Assembly (NCBI GenBank): GCA_032622095.1
Contig: CP136069.1
Location: 15,486,450-15,550,449 of the forward strand
DNA: 64,000 nt
Reading direction: 5' to 3'
Source of the DNA: Siphonodentalium dalli
Taxonomy: Eukaryota; Mollusca; Scaphopoda; Gadilida; Siphonodentaliidae
Below the pieces are notes generated by a model. The model was not told the origin of the DNA. It worked only from the letters and a program-made list of their open reading frames with translations, and did no database searches. Positions within the stretch are counted from its first letter, which is position 1; every line of letters begins with the position of its first letter. A program made the position numbers and the translations under genes. Shown in pieces: positions 11,898 through 24,200 of this stretch.

Positions 11898-13310
11898 GAA
11901 AGGCAGTTTTTCTGAACAGTCTTCCTTGATTAAAGTGATGTGAAACACTCCGGCAGACAACGGGCAGAGTGATCAAATAGAAATTAAGAATAATCTTTCT
12001 CAAAGTAGTTATTTGTTACGAATATTAATCTAAATGGATGATACACAACGTCATTCTTATATATTAGTTAAATGCAATGACTCTCGATGGCGAAATAATT
12101 TTTGTTTAATTATAGCCGATAGTTGCGCCCCGAATCGAGATGTAAATATTTACAATTTGGAGTAGTTCAGACGATGTTCAGTGATGTTAGTAGAATGATA
12201 ACATTCCCCAGGTTGGCAAAGTGCCTGAGCACTAACTTATCAATTTCTCGCACCCGAAAAAGTCCATAACAAGTCCATAATATGTCTTTAAGCATATATA
12301 TAAATCTCCGAAAACCAAAATTCTAAAGCATTAAACGATTTCTTGAAATGCAGTTTTTCTGAACAGTCTTCCTTCATTAAAGTGATGTGAAACACTCCGG
12401 CAGACACCGGGCAGAGTGATCAAATAGAAATTAAGAATAATCTTTCTCAAAGTAGTTATTCGTTACGAATATTAATTCAAATGGATGATACACAACGTCA
12501 TTCTTATATATTAGTTAAATGCAATGACTCTCGATGGCGAAATAATTTTTGTTTAATTATAGCCGATAGTTGCGCCCCGAATCGAGATGTAAATATTTAC
12601 AATTTGGAGTAGTTCAGACGATGTTCTCTATGAAGTGGTGTGGTAGATTTTTTTGGAAATTTTCAGTGATGTTAGTAGAATGATAACATTCCCCAGGTTG
12701 GCAAAGTGCCTGAGCACTAACTTATCAATTTCTCGCACCCGAAAAAGTCCATAACAAGTCCATAATATGTCTTTAAGCATATATATAAATCTCCGAAAAC
12801 CAAAATTCTAAAGCATTAAACGATTTCTTGAAATGCAGTTTTTCTGAACAGTCTTCCTTCATTAAAGTGATGTGAAACACTCCGGCAGACACCGGGCAGA
12901 GTGATCAAATAGAAATTAAGAATAATCTTTCTCAAAGTAGTTATTCGTTACGAATATTAATTCAAATGGATGATACACAACGTCATTCTTATATATTAGT
13001 TAAATGCAATGACTCTCGATGGCGAAATAATTTTTGTTTAATTATAGCCGATAGTTGCGCCCCGAATCGAGATGTAAATATTTACAATTTGGAGTAGTTC
13101 AGACGATGTTCTCTATGAAGTGGTGTGGTAGATTTTTTTGGAAATTTTCAGTGATGTTAGTAGAATGATAACATTCCCCAGGTTGGCAAAGTGCCTGAGC
13201 ACTAACTTATCAATTTCTCGCACCCGAAAAAGTCCATAACAAGTCCATAATATGTCTTTAAGCATATATATAAATCTCCGAAAACAAAAATTCTAAAGCA
13301 TTAAACGATT
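11898..13310. repeat. Three-copy tandem repeat, unit about 484 bp
   Basis: CAGTTTTTCTGAACAGTCTT occurs at about 11905, 12352 and 12836. Copies 2 and 3 are nearly identical. Copy 1 lacks a 37-bp segment (TCTATGAAGTGGTGTGG..) and differs more. Parts of the unit (AAATATTTACAATT.GAG..AGTTCAGACGATG, GTCCATAATATGTCTTTAA) recur at about 56650-56800 and 57985-58045, so the monomer belongs to a dispersed family. Confidence 0.92.
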
Positions 13311-13321
13311 TGCTATATTTC

Positions 13322-13444
13322 CAGGGCATATATTTCATCTGATTTTGCGAGAATCCATATATACTTTTTCACGAGAATCCAGGGTAATTTGCAAGAATAT
13401 TTACGAGAATCTAGATTTGGATTCTCGCCGAAATATAAGCCCTG
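13322..13444. mobile_element. Short 123-bp terminal-inverted-repeat element
   Basis: Ends CAGGGCATATATTTC and CAGGGCTTATATTTC (reverse complement), with ATTTC directly repeated on both sides (13317-13321 and 13445-13449). The interior is made of GAGAATC words. The superfamily is uncertain: CAGGG ends recall hAT, but a 5-bp duplication does not fit. Confidence 0.6.
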
Positions 13445-13449
13445 ATTTC

Positions 13450-15122
13450 ACTCTGAAGTGTGCCTAAATGGCATAAATTGTACCGTGGTTCCCATGTTCG
13501 CCAAAGTGGCATAAATTTATTTCAGGATAATACTAATTTTAGGCATTCATTTATATCACTGATATCAGGACAATAAATAGCCATTTCCATTGCATGGAAC
13601 AAAGAGCGTTATTGTTTATCGGTGTTGTTTTTGGAAGTGGTGGTAGTTAAATTTTATACATTTCGACCCCCAATAAGTATTTCCGAACAAATGAATTATT
13701 AACAAGCGTGACATGACATCATTGACGAAGATAATTAACACCGATCTACAAGCAATTAAAGTCTTGAAATGAGCTAAAATTTAACATTTTCTTTAAAAAA
13801 TTTACATTTTTATCTCTCGCGACATAATTGTCACCAATAAAAACAAATTTGATTCATCGTGGAAGTTAGTCGGTGACTATAAATAATGTCACCATTCAAC
13901 TGAATGTTGTTGAGCATATTTCAACCAATTTTGGAAGTTTAAATGAATATTTTCTTCACACGCAAAGTAAAATTGACAAATTTCAGGATTTTAGCCTGCT
14001 TCGTTGGGACCAAAATTTGTTGTGCACACTCAAGAAACGTCTACCGACACTCGCTAGGCCAAATTATGCCATGACCATGCTATAAACTAGCTTGAAATTG
14101 GCAAAACAATAAAAAAAATTTGGGTTGAAAAAATTTACATGGGAATCTCCAGTCTATAGGCATAGAGAACGATTATTTTTCGATAAAAACGAAAATAATG
14201 CGAAATGAAAGTCGGCACTCGTCAGAATGGTGCAGAATAACATACGAGTCTTGTTATATGCGAAAATTTGACCTCATTCGATAAATTAGTCTCGTAATTA
14301 AGGAATCAATCAGTCAATGGCGCTCGGACATGTGGAATTCCGTCGCACTGTTAGTGTTACTGTAGATGGCAGACGCAATTTTGAAATGTAAACATGCATC
14401 AAACACGCATCAAATTTACCTTTTGTGAGAATAACAAAAGCGCAACCTTGAACAAAGTAATACAATACACAACAACACATAGAATAACACTGATATAAAC
14501 ACGGTATAAGTGAGAATAAGACGCGTATTCAGACGTGGAATTTGACAACATTTCGTCGTTTTATCTGTTTTGCGCACGTCACTTTCCATATTTGGAATTT
14601 CCATATATGGGATTTGTGTTAACCTCAATACCGATCAAGTTATCTTAGCATAAACATAAAATATATTGTAATTTATGCAACTACGACCCTGGTAACCCTG
14701 ATAACTAATAAAATATACCGGCCAATTCATTTTAAGATCGTTATTTCACTTTGCTTTAGGCATAAATACACTCTTAAACGCACATAAACGACCCATTGGC
14801 GTTAAATTAAATATACTCGGTATTTATTAATATTAGTTTTTTATTGCTCAGTATAGAGTTAGACCCTTGACACCTGTCAATATATTTGGGCTGAATTCAT
14901 ATGATGCGGTATTATTCCTCGAAATAAACAACAAACCCGTCGTTACTTCGAAATGTCGTTTGGGCTAACATTTACACAAATCCTTCGCGTGTTCTCCTCA
15001 ATTGGCACACACGTTCTCAGTCGACACACAGGTTATCCCAGAAAGTGGTGTGAAATAAACAGCCAAGGTTTGGCTGAAATAATCCTAGTATATTGATGTA
15101 TTACTGTTCAGTTCTCACTTAC
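13450..15122. other. Non-coding DNA 3' of exon A1 on the gene strand
   Basis: No exon-like sequence with splice sites was recognised on either strand, and no transposon ends stood out. It may be intron leading to a further 3' exon outside the window, or 3' flank. Confidence 0.45.
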
Positions 15123-15242
15123 CTACGTCGCAATTGAACCCGGTCCAACCTGCGTCACATGTACACGTGTATCCATTATCTCCGTCATTGCATGATCCAT
15201 GTACGCATGCGCCGTTCGGGCTTGGAATACAATCATTGATAT
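15123..15242 (-). CDS. EGF exon A1 (calcium-binding-type EGF module)
   Basis: Acceptor CTTCAG precedes AT ATC AAT GAT TGT; the donor is GTAAGTGAG. The 120-bp exon encodes [32 protein letters not shown] and TGFNCDV. Six cysteines are spaced 7-4-8-1-8, the EGF pattern. The split codon completes (D/N)INDC, a calcium-binding lead, and [10 protein letters not shown] fits the Asx-hydroxylation consensus. It differs from exon A2 (19979-20098) at about 3 of 120 bases, including N instead of H before the last Cys. It is the last exon recognised in the window. Confidence 0.9.
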   Translation of the reverse strand: MSMIVFQARTAHAYMDHAMTEIMDTRVHVTQVGPGSIAT

Positions 15243-18200
15243 CTGAAGGATCAAAGAAAAACTGTTAGCATTGAAATGAAACCAAGAGGTGGCTAACCAC
15301 ACCGCAATAACATAGTAAGGCCGAATTGGTAAATTTCACCTGTTCTTTTTGTGGTAAAGTTACACAGGTTACCGAAATTGTAAAACAACAAAATGTGTCT
15401 TGAAATGTGCGAATGACATTTCCCTTTCGTGAATGATATCTGGGATGTGATGAGAGGGCCTCCATTAAGGGGGGGGGGGGTATTCAACCAACTGCGTCCC
15501 CATTGACCCACACCAAAATGACTAACGAAACTCCAATTGCACACCTCTGTCAGGATTTACAAACTGGTACCTCAATGTCTAACCCACCAACCACCTACAT
15601 GTATAACAAATAATGATATCAAAACAGCGTGATGTTAATATTTATTATTTGGTCGCCGTATTTCAATGACATATGCCGAGAGCCTCGGTGACCTTAACCC
15701 TTTACCCAACAGAACGGCCCTGTGCCAATGCATTCTCCTATATATGCGAGTCGACCATAGGTCGCCTCACATATATAAGAGAATGCATTGGCTTAACACA
15801 TATTAAAAATGATAAAATTGTCAAAGAATGCAGAAAAATATTATAAAAAATGTTAAAAAATGTAAGAACAAATTATAAAATTGTTAAAGAATGTAAGAAA
15901 AAAGGTAAAAAGTGTTAAAAAAGATTTTTTTTAGGCCAATGCATTCTCTTATATATGCGAGGCGACCTGTGGCACAAGGCACAAGGCATAACTGTAACCA
16001 TCACAATGTGGTCAATGAACCGGTTCCAATGATATCCATATTTGTATGGTGTTATTGAGACAGACCGAACTGTCCGAAGATATTTTAGGCTGTTGAAGCT
16101 TTATTTGGGCGTTTTTGGCCGCTTTGTTGGGTAAAGGGTTAAATATGGCCACACGACAGAGGAGAATACTGCTATTGGCAAAGTGGTTATATATCAATCT
16201 TACTTGTCTCACAGTTCCTTCCTGTCCATCCCTCTTCGCACGTGCAGCAATAATCGTCCACGTGATCAGTGCACGTCCCGTGTGGTCCGCATGGTCCCGC
16301 TACACAGTCGTTTTTATCTGCAAAAGTTGAAATAGGTTAGTTGTTTACTGGTTCGGTATCTCTTTTCCTCTTTGCCGCTAATTGTATTGCATATTCCACT
16401 TTCACGAGTGAGGGCGCCCTGTCCACTGACTTCCGTTACTAGCTCGTTGCTATATAAACAAACCAGCGGCGTCTCTTTTGTCGAAATTTGACAGTCAGTA
16501 CATTCGCCCTGTATGCATGTACTTTCAGAAAACACAAAACACCACACCGTTATATCCAATCAATATCAGTGTCTCGATATGCAGAAACAAATTGTTCTGC
16601 ATATTTATTTCTATTCGAGGTGGCAATTTTTCATCTTTATTAGCATTTTTAACGATAAGAGCGATGCTAATTGAGGGACTATATTTTATCCAGTGCATTA
16701 AAATTAAAACAAAAACTCTTGAATTGGCTGAGTGTTTTCTATGTCTGCACATTTCATCGATAATTACAAGGCATGTGTGTGTCGAAGTAACGTTTTAAGT
16801 TCGAAGAGAATTAGAATGGGGATAACGGTGTGGTGTTTTGTGATTTCGGAAAGGTACAGGGCGAATATACTGGGGAACCACACCACACAGTATCCCCCTA
16901 ATAATTATGAACCTGTTCACTGTGCTTTTGTCATTTATTTGTATTTAAAATTTGTATATCTCACATACGATATTTATTGGTTTATTTGAAATGAATTGAA
17001 TCACTCTCCCAAACAAATCGCTGTGGAGTCTTTTTGCGTATCTCACACTCTGTGTGTGCTGTGTGTACTATCGCATTAATATTATCATTCGGCCTATACT
17101 ATACTATTAGTATATTTTTTAAGGAAATTCATAATTTGGTAACTTTTATTTCTAAAATATAAGCTACAACCAATGCCCGCCGTGCCTTTAATATCTTCAT
17201 ATAACTCATTACGGAGTTGAACACTACGTGGAATCTGAAGAATATGATTGGCTCTAACTTTACCTATTGTACAGAGAGATCCTTCATAACCAGGTTCGCA
17301 CACACATTGGAAACCATTGACCTCATCTACGCATGCGCCGTGATCGCAAGGTCCACTGAGACAGTCGTTGATATCTGAAAAGGAAATGACATTAATTTTG
17401 GGAAACTCCTGATATTTTAGGTTACATTATTGTAGTGAACATGGCAATACATATATAGCGGATCTCCAATGAGTTATGTTGGGATATAAGAATATATGAA
17501 ACGAGTTTGATAACTTTGATTCACAATAAGTCGTAGACGAGTTGTGAATCAAATTTATCAAACGAGTTTCATAAAATCTTATATCCCTACATAACGAGTT
17601 GAAGATCTTGTATATCACACGAAAACAACTAGAGCTTTATGCCTTTTCAACAAATCAAAATCTTTAAAAGAAGCTGAAAATGCATGTAAAATGCAAACAT
17701 GCACGACATTGGCTGAGATGCTTCACAACCGTATACGACAGTATTACGCGACCTGCCATGCGACAAAACATATAGTCCCCCAATTTGACTCTTTGTTTTT
17801 GTGATCATATCTTTTAGTGCAGCGAAGTTGAAAAATAATTGAACTTCAATGAACAAAGCAATCATTTTGCAATGTCTGGTATAGATGTCAAGCGCGGTTG
17901 TTCGACATAGTATTAATCCGCGCGGTAATCTGATTGGCGCGATGCCAAGTATCCCGGGAAGCACACGGCTATTACTCACTAATGAGAGATAAGAAATATT
18001 TAACGGATTTTCAGTGATATTATAGGGGTTTCATGTGATATATTACTGTACTAATTAGTGAATTTTTGTTTATAAATTATATCTGATAGAAGTGAGAACG
18101 GCAGTAAACATATGGTATGCATGGTCGTTCTACACACACGTCATTATAATTATTAGGGGTCCTGTAAGTTGTATAAATATATTATCTTGGACTGCTGTTT

Positions 18201-21200
18201 TGATTTCAGAACAAATAGAACAAGTTTGTATATAGATAACTATGTGAGTTCTGTCATGCATACGGTATATGGACCATGAGGATAGTTCAAGGGGGAGATA
18301 AACAGGAATGCGATGGGTGGTTTCTTCGATTTATGTTGTGTTAAGCACGGAAGCTAGAATTGACTTGAACGTTTAAAGGTACTCAATCAGATTCGATGAT
18401 CCCCATATGTGACACACCATATCAAATCCAGTCGAAAGTCGGGATTTTTTTTACCCTGTGCCAATGCATTCTCTTATATATGCGAGTCGACCATAGGTTG
18501 TCTCGTATATATAAGAGAATGCATTGTCCTAACAATTTTTTATCATTTTGTTTAAATAAATGTTTCTTACAATTTTTAGGACATAAAATAAAAAAACATC
18601 CATTACCCTACATGGAGCCCCACACATATATAGAGGCATATAAAAGAGTGTCGTCTGCTCATGTTTGTCTGGGGCTATGTATGGGTGAAATTATAAAATT
18701 GTTAAAGAATACAAGAAAAAAATATTAAAATTGTAAAAAATTGTTAGGCCAATGAATTCTCTTATATATGCGAAGCGACCTATGGTCGACTCGCATATAT
18801 AAGAGAATGCATTGGCACAGGGTAAAACAATCTCGACTTACGACTGGATTTGATATGGCGGGTCACATATAATCAGATTCAAACAATAACGAAATTCGGC
18901 CTTATTATCAACACAAAACCTCTTGACCTAAGAGTTATCCATCTTCATCCGTAATTTGGTTCGATACCGTTGACTTTTTGTTGGGTCAATAATAAGTCTC
19001 GATGGTGAATTTTTTTTTTAGGACATAACATATAAAACATCCACTACCCTACAGTGAGCCCCACACATAATTATATAGAGGCATATAGAAGAGTGTCGTC
19101 TGCTCGTGTTTGTATGGGGCTCTGTATGGGTGAAATTATAAAATTGTTAAAGAATACAAGAAAACATTATTAAAATTGTAAAAAATTGTTAGGCCAATGC
19201 ATTCTGTTATATATGCGAAGCGACCTATGGTCGACTCTGAACTTTGATAGGATTTGTGTTCCTCGACTCGAATCAAATATTGTTCACTCGGATTATGCAT
19301 CTTTAATGACGGAACTATCACACTCTTTCTACGTAAGTTAATGATTTTGTTGGATTTCTTCGAAAATATACTTATATTTATTTTTAAACCCACTGTATCC
19401 TAATATTGTAGAAATAAAGAGCGTTGGTTACACTTCAGTGCGAAAACAATTTAAATAGCTGAAAAACGTATGTGACGACAGTGACTATGTTAAGTATTTG
19501 TCAGAACATATGAACCCGGTATACCAATAGCTCACCTTATACCTCATTCCGAGTTATGGATACTTAATTTGGAAGTTCCGTCAGTTTAATTATGTATGAT
19601 GCGGTAAATAGAATATGAATAATTTATGTAATTTTGAAGTTTTATTCTTTCATGTAATTTTGACCGTGTCAATCAATTATTTTAAAAACGAAGCGATTTC
19701 TACACGGCTCATGTCCATTTACTTTTGCCGTCCATGATACGGCCTGTTGTCTAGGATACTACCAGCTGTCCATGATACGACTTGCTGTCCAGGAAACGGC
19801 TTGCTGTCATACACGGTACGGAATCTGAACTAGTCGTTATCGCATGTAGTTAACTGTATATAACTGCATAATATAAAGGCTTCAACACGAATATGCCAGG
19901 CAAAGAGAATAATTCAGCTGTGTGACATCATAATATAATTCTAGTCTATTGGTGTATTGCTGGTCAGTTCTCACTTACCTACGTCGCAATGGAACCCTGT
20001 CCAACCTGCGTCACATGTACACGTGTATCCATTATCCCCGTCATTGCATGATCCATGTACGCATGCGCCGTTCGGGCTTGGAATACAATCATTGATATCT
20101 GAAGGATCAATGTAAAACTTTTAGCATTGAAAACAAGCCAAGAGGGCGCACCGCAAGGGGGCGCTAACCACACCGCAATCACATAGTAAGGCCGAGTTGG
20201 TAAATTTCACCTGTTTTTTTGTGGTAAAGTTAGGCCAATGCATTCTCTTATATATGCGAGGCGACCTATGGTCGATTCGCATTTATAAGAGAATGCATTG
20301 GCACAGGGTAAAAAAATCCCGACTTACGACTGGTTACCGAAATTGTAATAAACTTACCCAGGTTGAAGATAAGTGAGGTAAAGTGACACAGGTTAAGTAA
20401 ATATCACAATATTGACCCGATTTGATAGTGAGTAAAGGAAATGATTTAATAGTGAGTAAGGGAAATGATTTAATAGTGAGTAAGGGAAATGATTTAATAG
20501 TGAGTAAGGGAAATGATTTAATAGTGAGTAAGGGAAATGATTTAATAGTGAGTAAGGGAAATGATTTAATAGTGAGTAAGGGAAATGATTTGATAGTGAG
20601 TAAGGGAAATGATTTAATAGTGAGTAAGGGAAATGATTTAATAGTGGGTAAGGGAAATGATTTAATAGTGACTAAGGGAAATGATTTAATAGTGAGTAAG
20701 GGAAATGATTTAATAGTGAGTAAGGGAAATGATTTAATATTGGGTAAGGGAAATGATTTAATAATGAGTAAGGGAAATGATTTAATAGTGAGTAAGGGAA
20801 ATGATTTAATAGTGAGTAAGGGAAATGATTTTCTATTTTGTCAGTAGACGGCCCTCATTGAGTATCAATTCAGAATTGTTTGTTATGTATGTGTCATTTT
20901 CATCGCAAAAATTAAAACTTGGTTAAATTTTATTAATCTGGGTAACTTTATCACAATTCCCCATCCAACCTAGGTAACTTTATCACAAACAACCGGTGAG
21001 GTTGCCCGATTCAGCCACATATTGTGTCTATTCCACATTTGGTTTAATCATGTAATCCCACCTTAAGTAATTGGCATCGTAAACTATTTAAAATAACAAA
21101 ATGTGTCTTGAAATGCGCGAATGACATTTTCCTTTCGTGAATGATATCTGGGATGTGACGAGAATGTGACGAGAGGGTCTCCATTAAGGGGGGTATTCAA

Positions 21201-24200
21201 ACAATTGCGTCCCCGTTGACCCACACCAAAATGACTAACGAAACTCCAATTGCACACCTCTGTCAGGATTTACAAACTGGTACCTCAATGTCTAACCCAC
21301 CATGCAACCACCTACATGTATAACAAATAATTATATCAAAGAGCGTGATGCTAATATTTATTATTTGGTCGCCGTATTTCAATGACATATGCCGAGAACC
21401 TCGGTGACCTTAAATATGGCCACACGACAGAGGGGAAATACTGCTATAGTTTTGTGATACCCATAATATATGAGCAGGTGGATACACGTGCCCCAGTCCC
21501 ACATATAGAGGCACCCCTGTCTTGAACCTCGATAGTGGAAACTTCACTAGTGATGTCCAGAGCAGTCTACCTTGCGGCAGTTTACAAAATGTCAGGATAA
21601 GAGTAACACAAATATAGAATATACGTCTAGACTCCCTTGGATTAACCGATGTTATCATATTCCCGTGAAAAACTAATAAATTAAACGCTCTTTATATGGG
21701 CGTGATATATTGACTCAGAATTAATATTCCGATGTGATAACACAAACAAACCCTCGGGTGGACTCCAACATCGACCAACCTGCATCCCGGATCAGTAAGC
21801 CCAGTAAAACCAGTTAGAACATTACCAATGCCATGCATAGAAGGAAATCCCAACAATAAAAGGGCGGGGGCTATTCCGTAGCGGAAGTTGGTCGGCGCGG
21901 TTACCGAACACGCGGTCCCGGTCTGCACTCTGTATTGGAAAACCCAAACACTACATTACAGTTTTTACAGTTATTACGTATCTTAAGCCACCACACATAA
22001 ACCAAGACTGAATGATGGATGGACAGACGGACGGACAGATCAATAACATAATGCGCATGCTCCGCTAGAAAAATGGGGAATAATCTATGATTACATATTG
22101 ATTTTGATATGTAAATATATGCATGTCACACGGGACTTGGGGCATCCGATGATATATACAATGGTAGTCAAAACATATACATCCATGTATTAGCATGCGT
22201 GCATATGGCCACTTGGGTCCCAGATAATAATATTAAGAATCATGCTTAACACATCGCACGTAAACCGTCATGCAGACAACCGCCATTTAGATGAATGAGT
22301 TTGATGATGTAGCTGAGTGTCGGAGAGTAACAACACATAGCATTGTTGAAATGTACACACTATCCTGGCAAGGTTATATTGTTTTAACTAGCCATCGGAG
22401 GTCCCGTTGTTTATATGTTGATGGTAGCCCAATATAAGTTTTAACATACATATTTTTGAATTGTCCATATATGGCACTTAAAGAATTAAGAACCGTTTAT
22501 ATATAATATCATACGGGAGAAGAATCGAAGACAATAATATAAGTTCCAGGAGGGATATAAACTGTGGGGAAAACCTACCAAACATAAAGTATTGTAAGGA
22601 GGTATGCAAATATAACACATAGTGTAACGCTCTTTATAAATGGGTTCTTTTTATATTGTATATAATATATATTGTATTTTATACAGAAACACACAGTAGG
22701 CGTATATTTCAAGTTACATATTTTGTACAACCTCGTGATTTAGCCTAATGTTTGATTGTCGGCGTGGCTTGATAGATAACATGGAGGAAACATAACATTT
22801 AATAACTTGGAAAAGGTTTACTACGATCATGCCGAAAATGGTATCTTAAAATGTTGGGAATCGATAAATAAATATTTGCCAGGTCATCAGGAGAGCGTCT
22901 CTGGTTTAAACGAACTTAAATCAGAACGTTTATTTGTGGTTTCGGTTCTTATTATTATAAAATTGTTAAAGAATGTAAGAAAAAAGGTAAAAAGTGTTAA
23001 AAAAGATTTTTTTTAGGCCAATGCATTCTCTTATATATGCGAGGCGACCTGTGGTCGACTCGCATATATAAGAGAATGCATTGGCACAAGGCATAACTGT
23101 AACCATCACAATGTGGTCAATGAACCGGTTCCAATGATATCCATATTTGTATGGTGTTATTGAGACAGACCAAAGATATTTTAGGCTGTTGAAGCTTTAT
23201 TTGGGCGTTTTTGGCCGCTTTGTTTGGTAAAGGGTTAAATATGGCCACACGACAGAGGGGAATACTGCTATTGGCAAAGTGGTTATATATCAATCTTACT
23301 TGTCTCACAGTTCCTTCCTGTCCATCCTTCATCGCACGTGCAGCAATAATCGTCCACGTGATCAGTGCACGTCCCGTGTGGTCCGCATGGTCCCGCTACA
23401 CAGTCGTTTTTATCTGCAAACGTTGAAAAAGGTTAGTTGTTTACTCGTTCGAATTTCTTTTCCTCTTTGCCGCTAATTGTATTGCATATTCCGCTTTCAC
23501 GAATGAGGGCTGGCATATTCCATTTACATTTTATCATGTCATGCACATCTTGAGTTCAAATATTATAGTTATATTTAACTAAACACCTCAAAAAATAAAA
23601 GTCCCCCTAATATATTCGGTAATATTTTATGAGATATTTGATGGATTTTGACGAAACTTTACAAAAATGTTTAGTAGTATCTGATACACAATCTGGGTGA
23701 GGCACCATCCTGTGAGTTATTTTATGGCCGGCTGAGCATGAATTGAATAGAAGAAGGGTGCTTTTCAAAAGTTGCAAAACACTGATGTTGACTGGACAAT
23801 CACTCATTGTTCCATCGTTCACACAAGTTGTTACTGGCCGTAAATGTGGTCTAAAAGTGACATTGTAAGTCCACGATAACATACGATGTTCCTGCTGCAT
23901 CCCCAGGCCATTCAGACTAACCACATTCCTTTGGAATGACACATTTGCTTTCATGCTGTGCGCAACACAGAGTTATCGAAATCAGTCTCGTTGAAGCCAT
24001 TTTTCAGTAAACCATGTTCCCCATCATGTAGGCCATTTAGGTACCTACAGATAAGGATGGTCCAAGTCTGTGCGAGAAGTGGGGACCAATGCACAGCTGA
24101 ATGTCTGTGATCACTCTACCTGTGTTTTTGCAATTTTGAAAAGTGCCCCTCTTCCATTCAATTTGTGCTTACTCAGCCATAGCTCACCTGACAGCACAGT

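Larger units (their letters stand above)
7770..16410. repeat. EGF-block segmental duplication, copy 1 (contains exons A1 and B1)
   Basis: Colinear matches to 18058-23512: 7770-8055 with 18058-18344; 8511-8710 with 18341-19012; 8752-8910 with 19237-19398; 9455-9960 with 19398-19925; 15081-15350 with 19939-20232; 15370-15697 with 21085-21413; 16139-16400 with 23235-23500. Copy 1 has an extra 5.1 kb (about 9965-15075). Each copy carries private transposon insertions. Confidence 0.9.
18058..23512. repeat. EGF-block segmental duplication, copy 2 (contains exons A2 and B2)
   Basis: Matches copy 1 piecewise (see 7770-16410). Private insertions here are the element at 18409-18866, the fragment at about 19013-19236, the hairpin at 20233-20302, the minisatellite region at 20346-21085, and 1.5 kb at about 21440-22945. 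Exons A2 and B2 keep splice sites and frame. Confidence 0.9.

Noticed and set aside
20422-20847. 141-codon IVSKGNDL repeat frame
   Set aside because: Artefact of the 24-bp minisatellite, which is absent from the paralogous copy.
23607-23954. 115-codon minus-strand frame with several Cys
   Set aside because: Overlaps the inverted arm of a TA-flanked MITE, lacks splice sites and matches no family I recognise.
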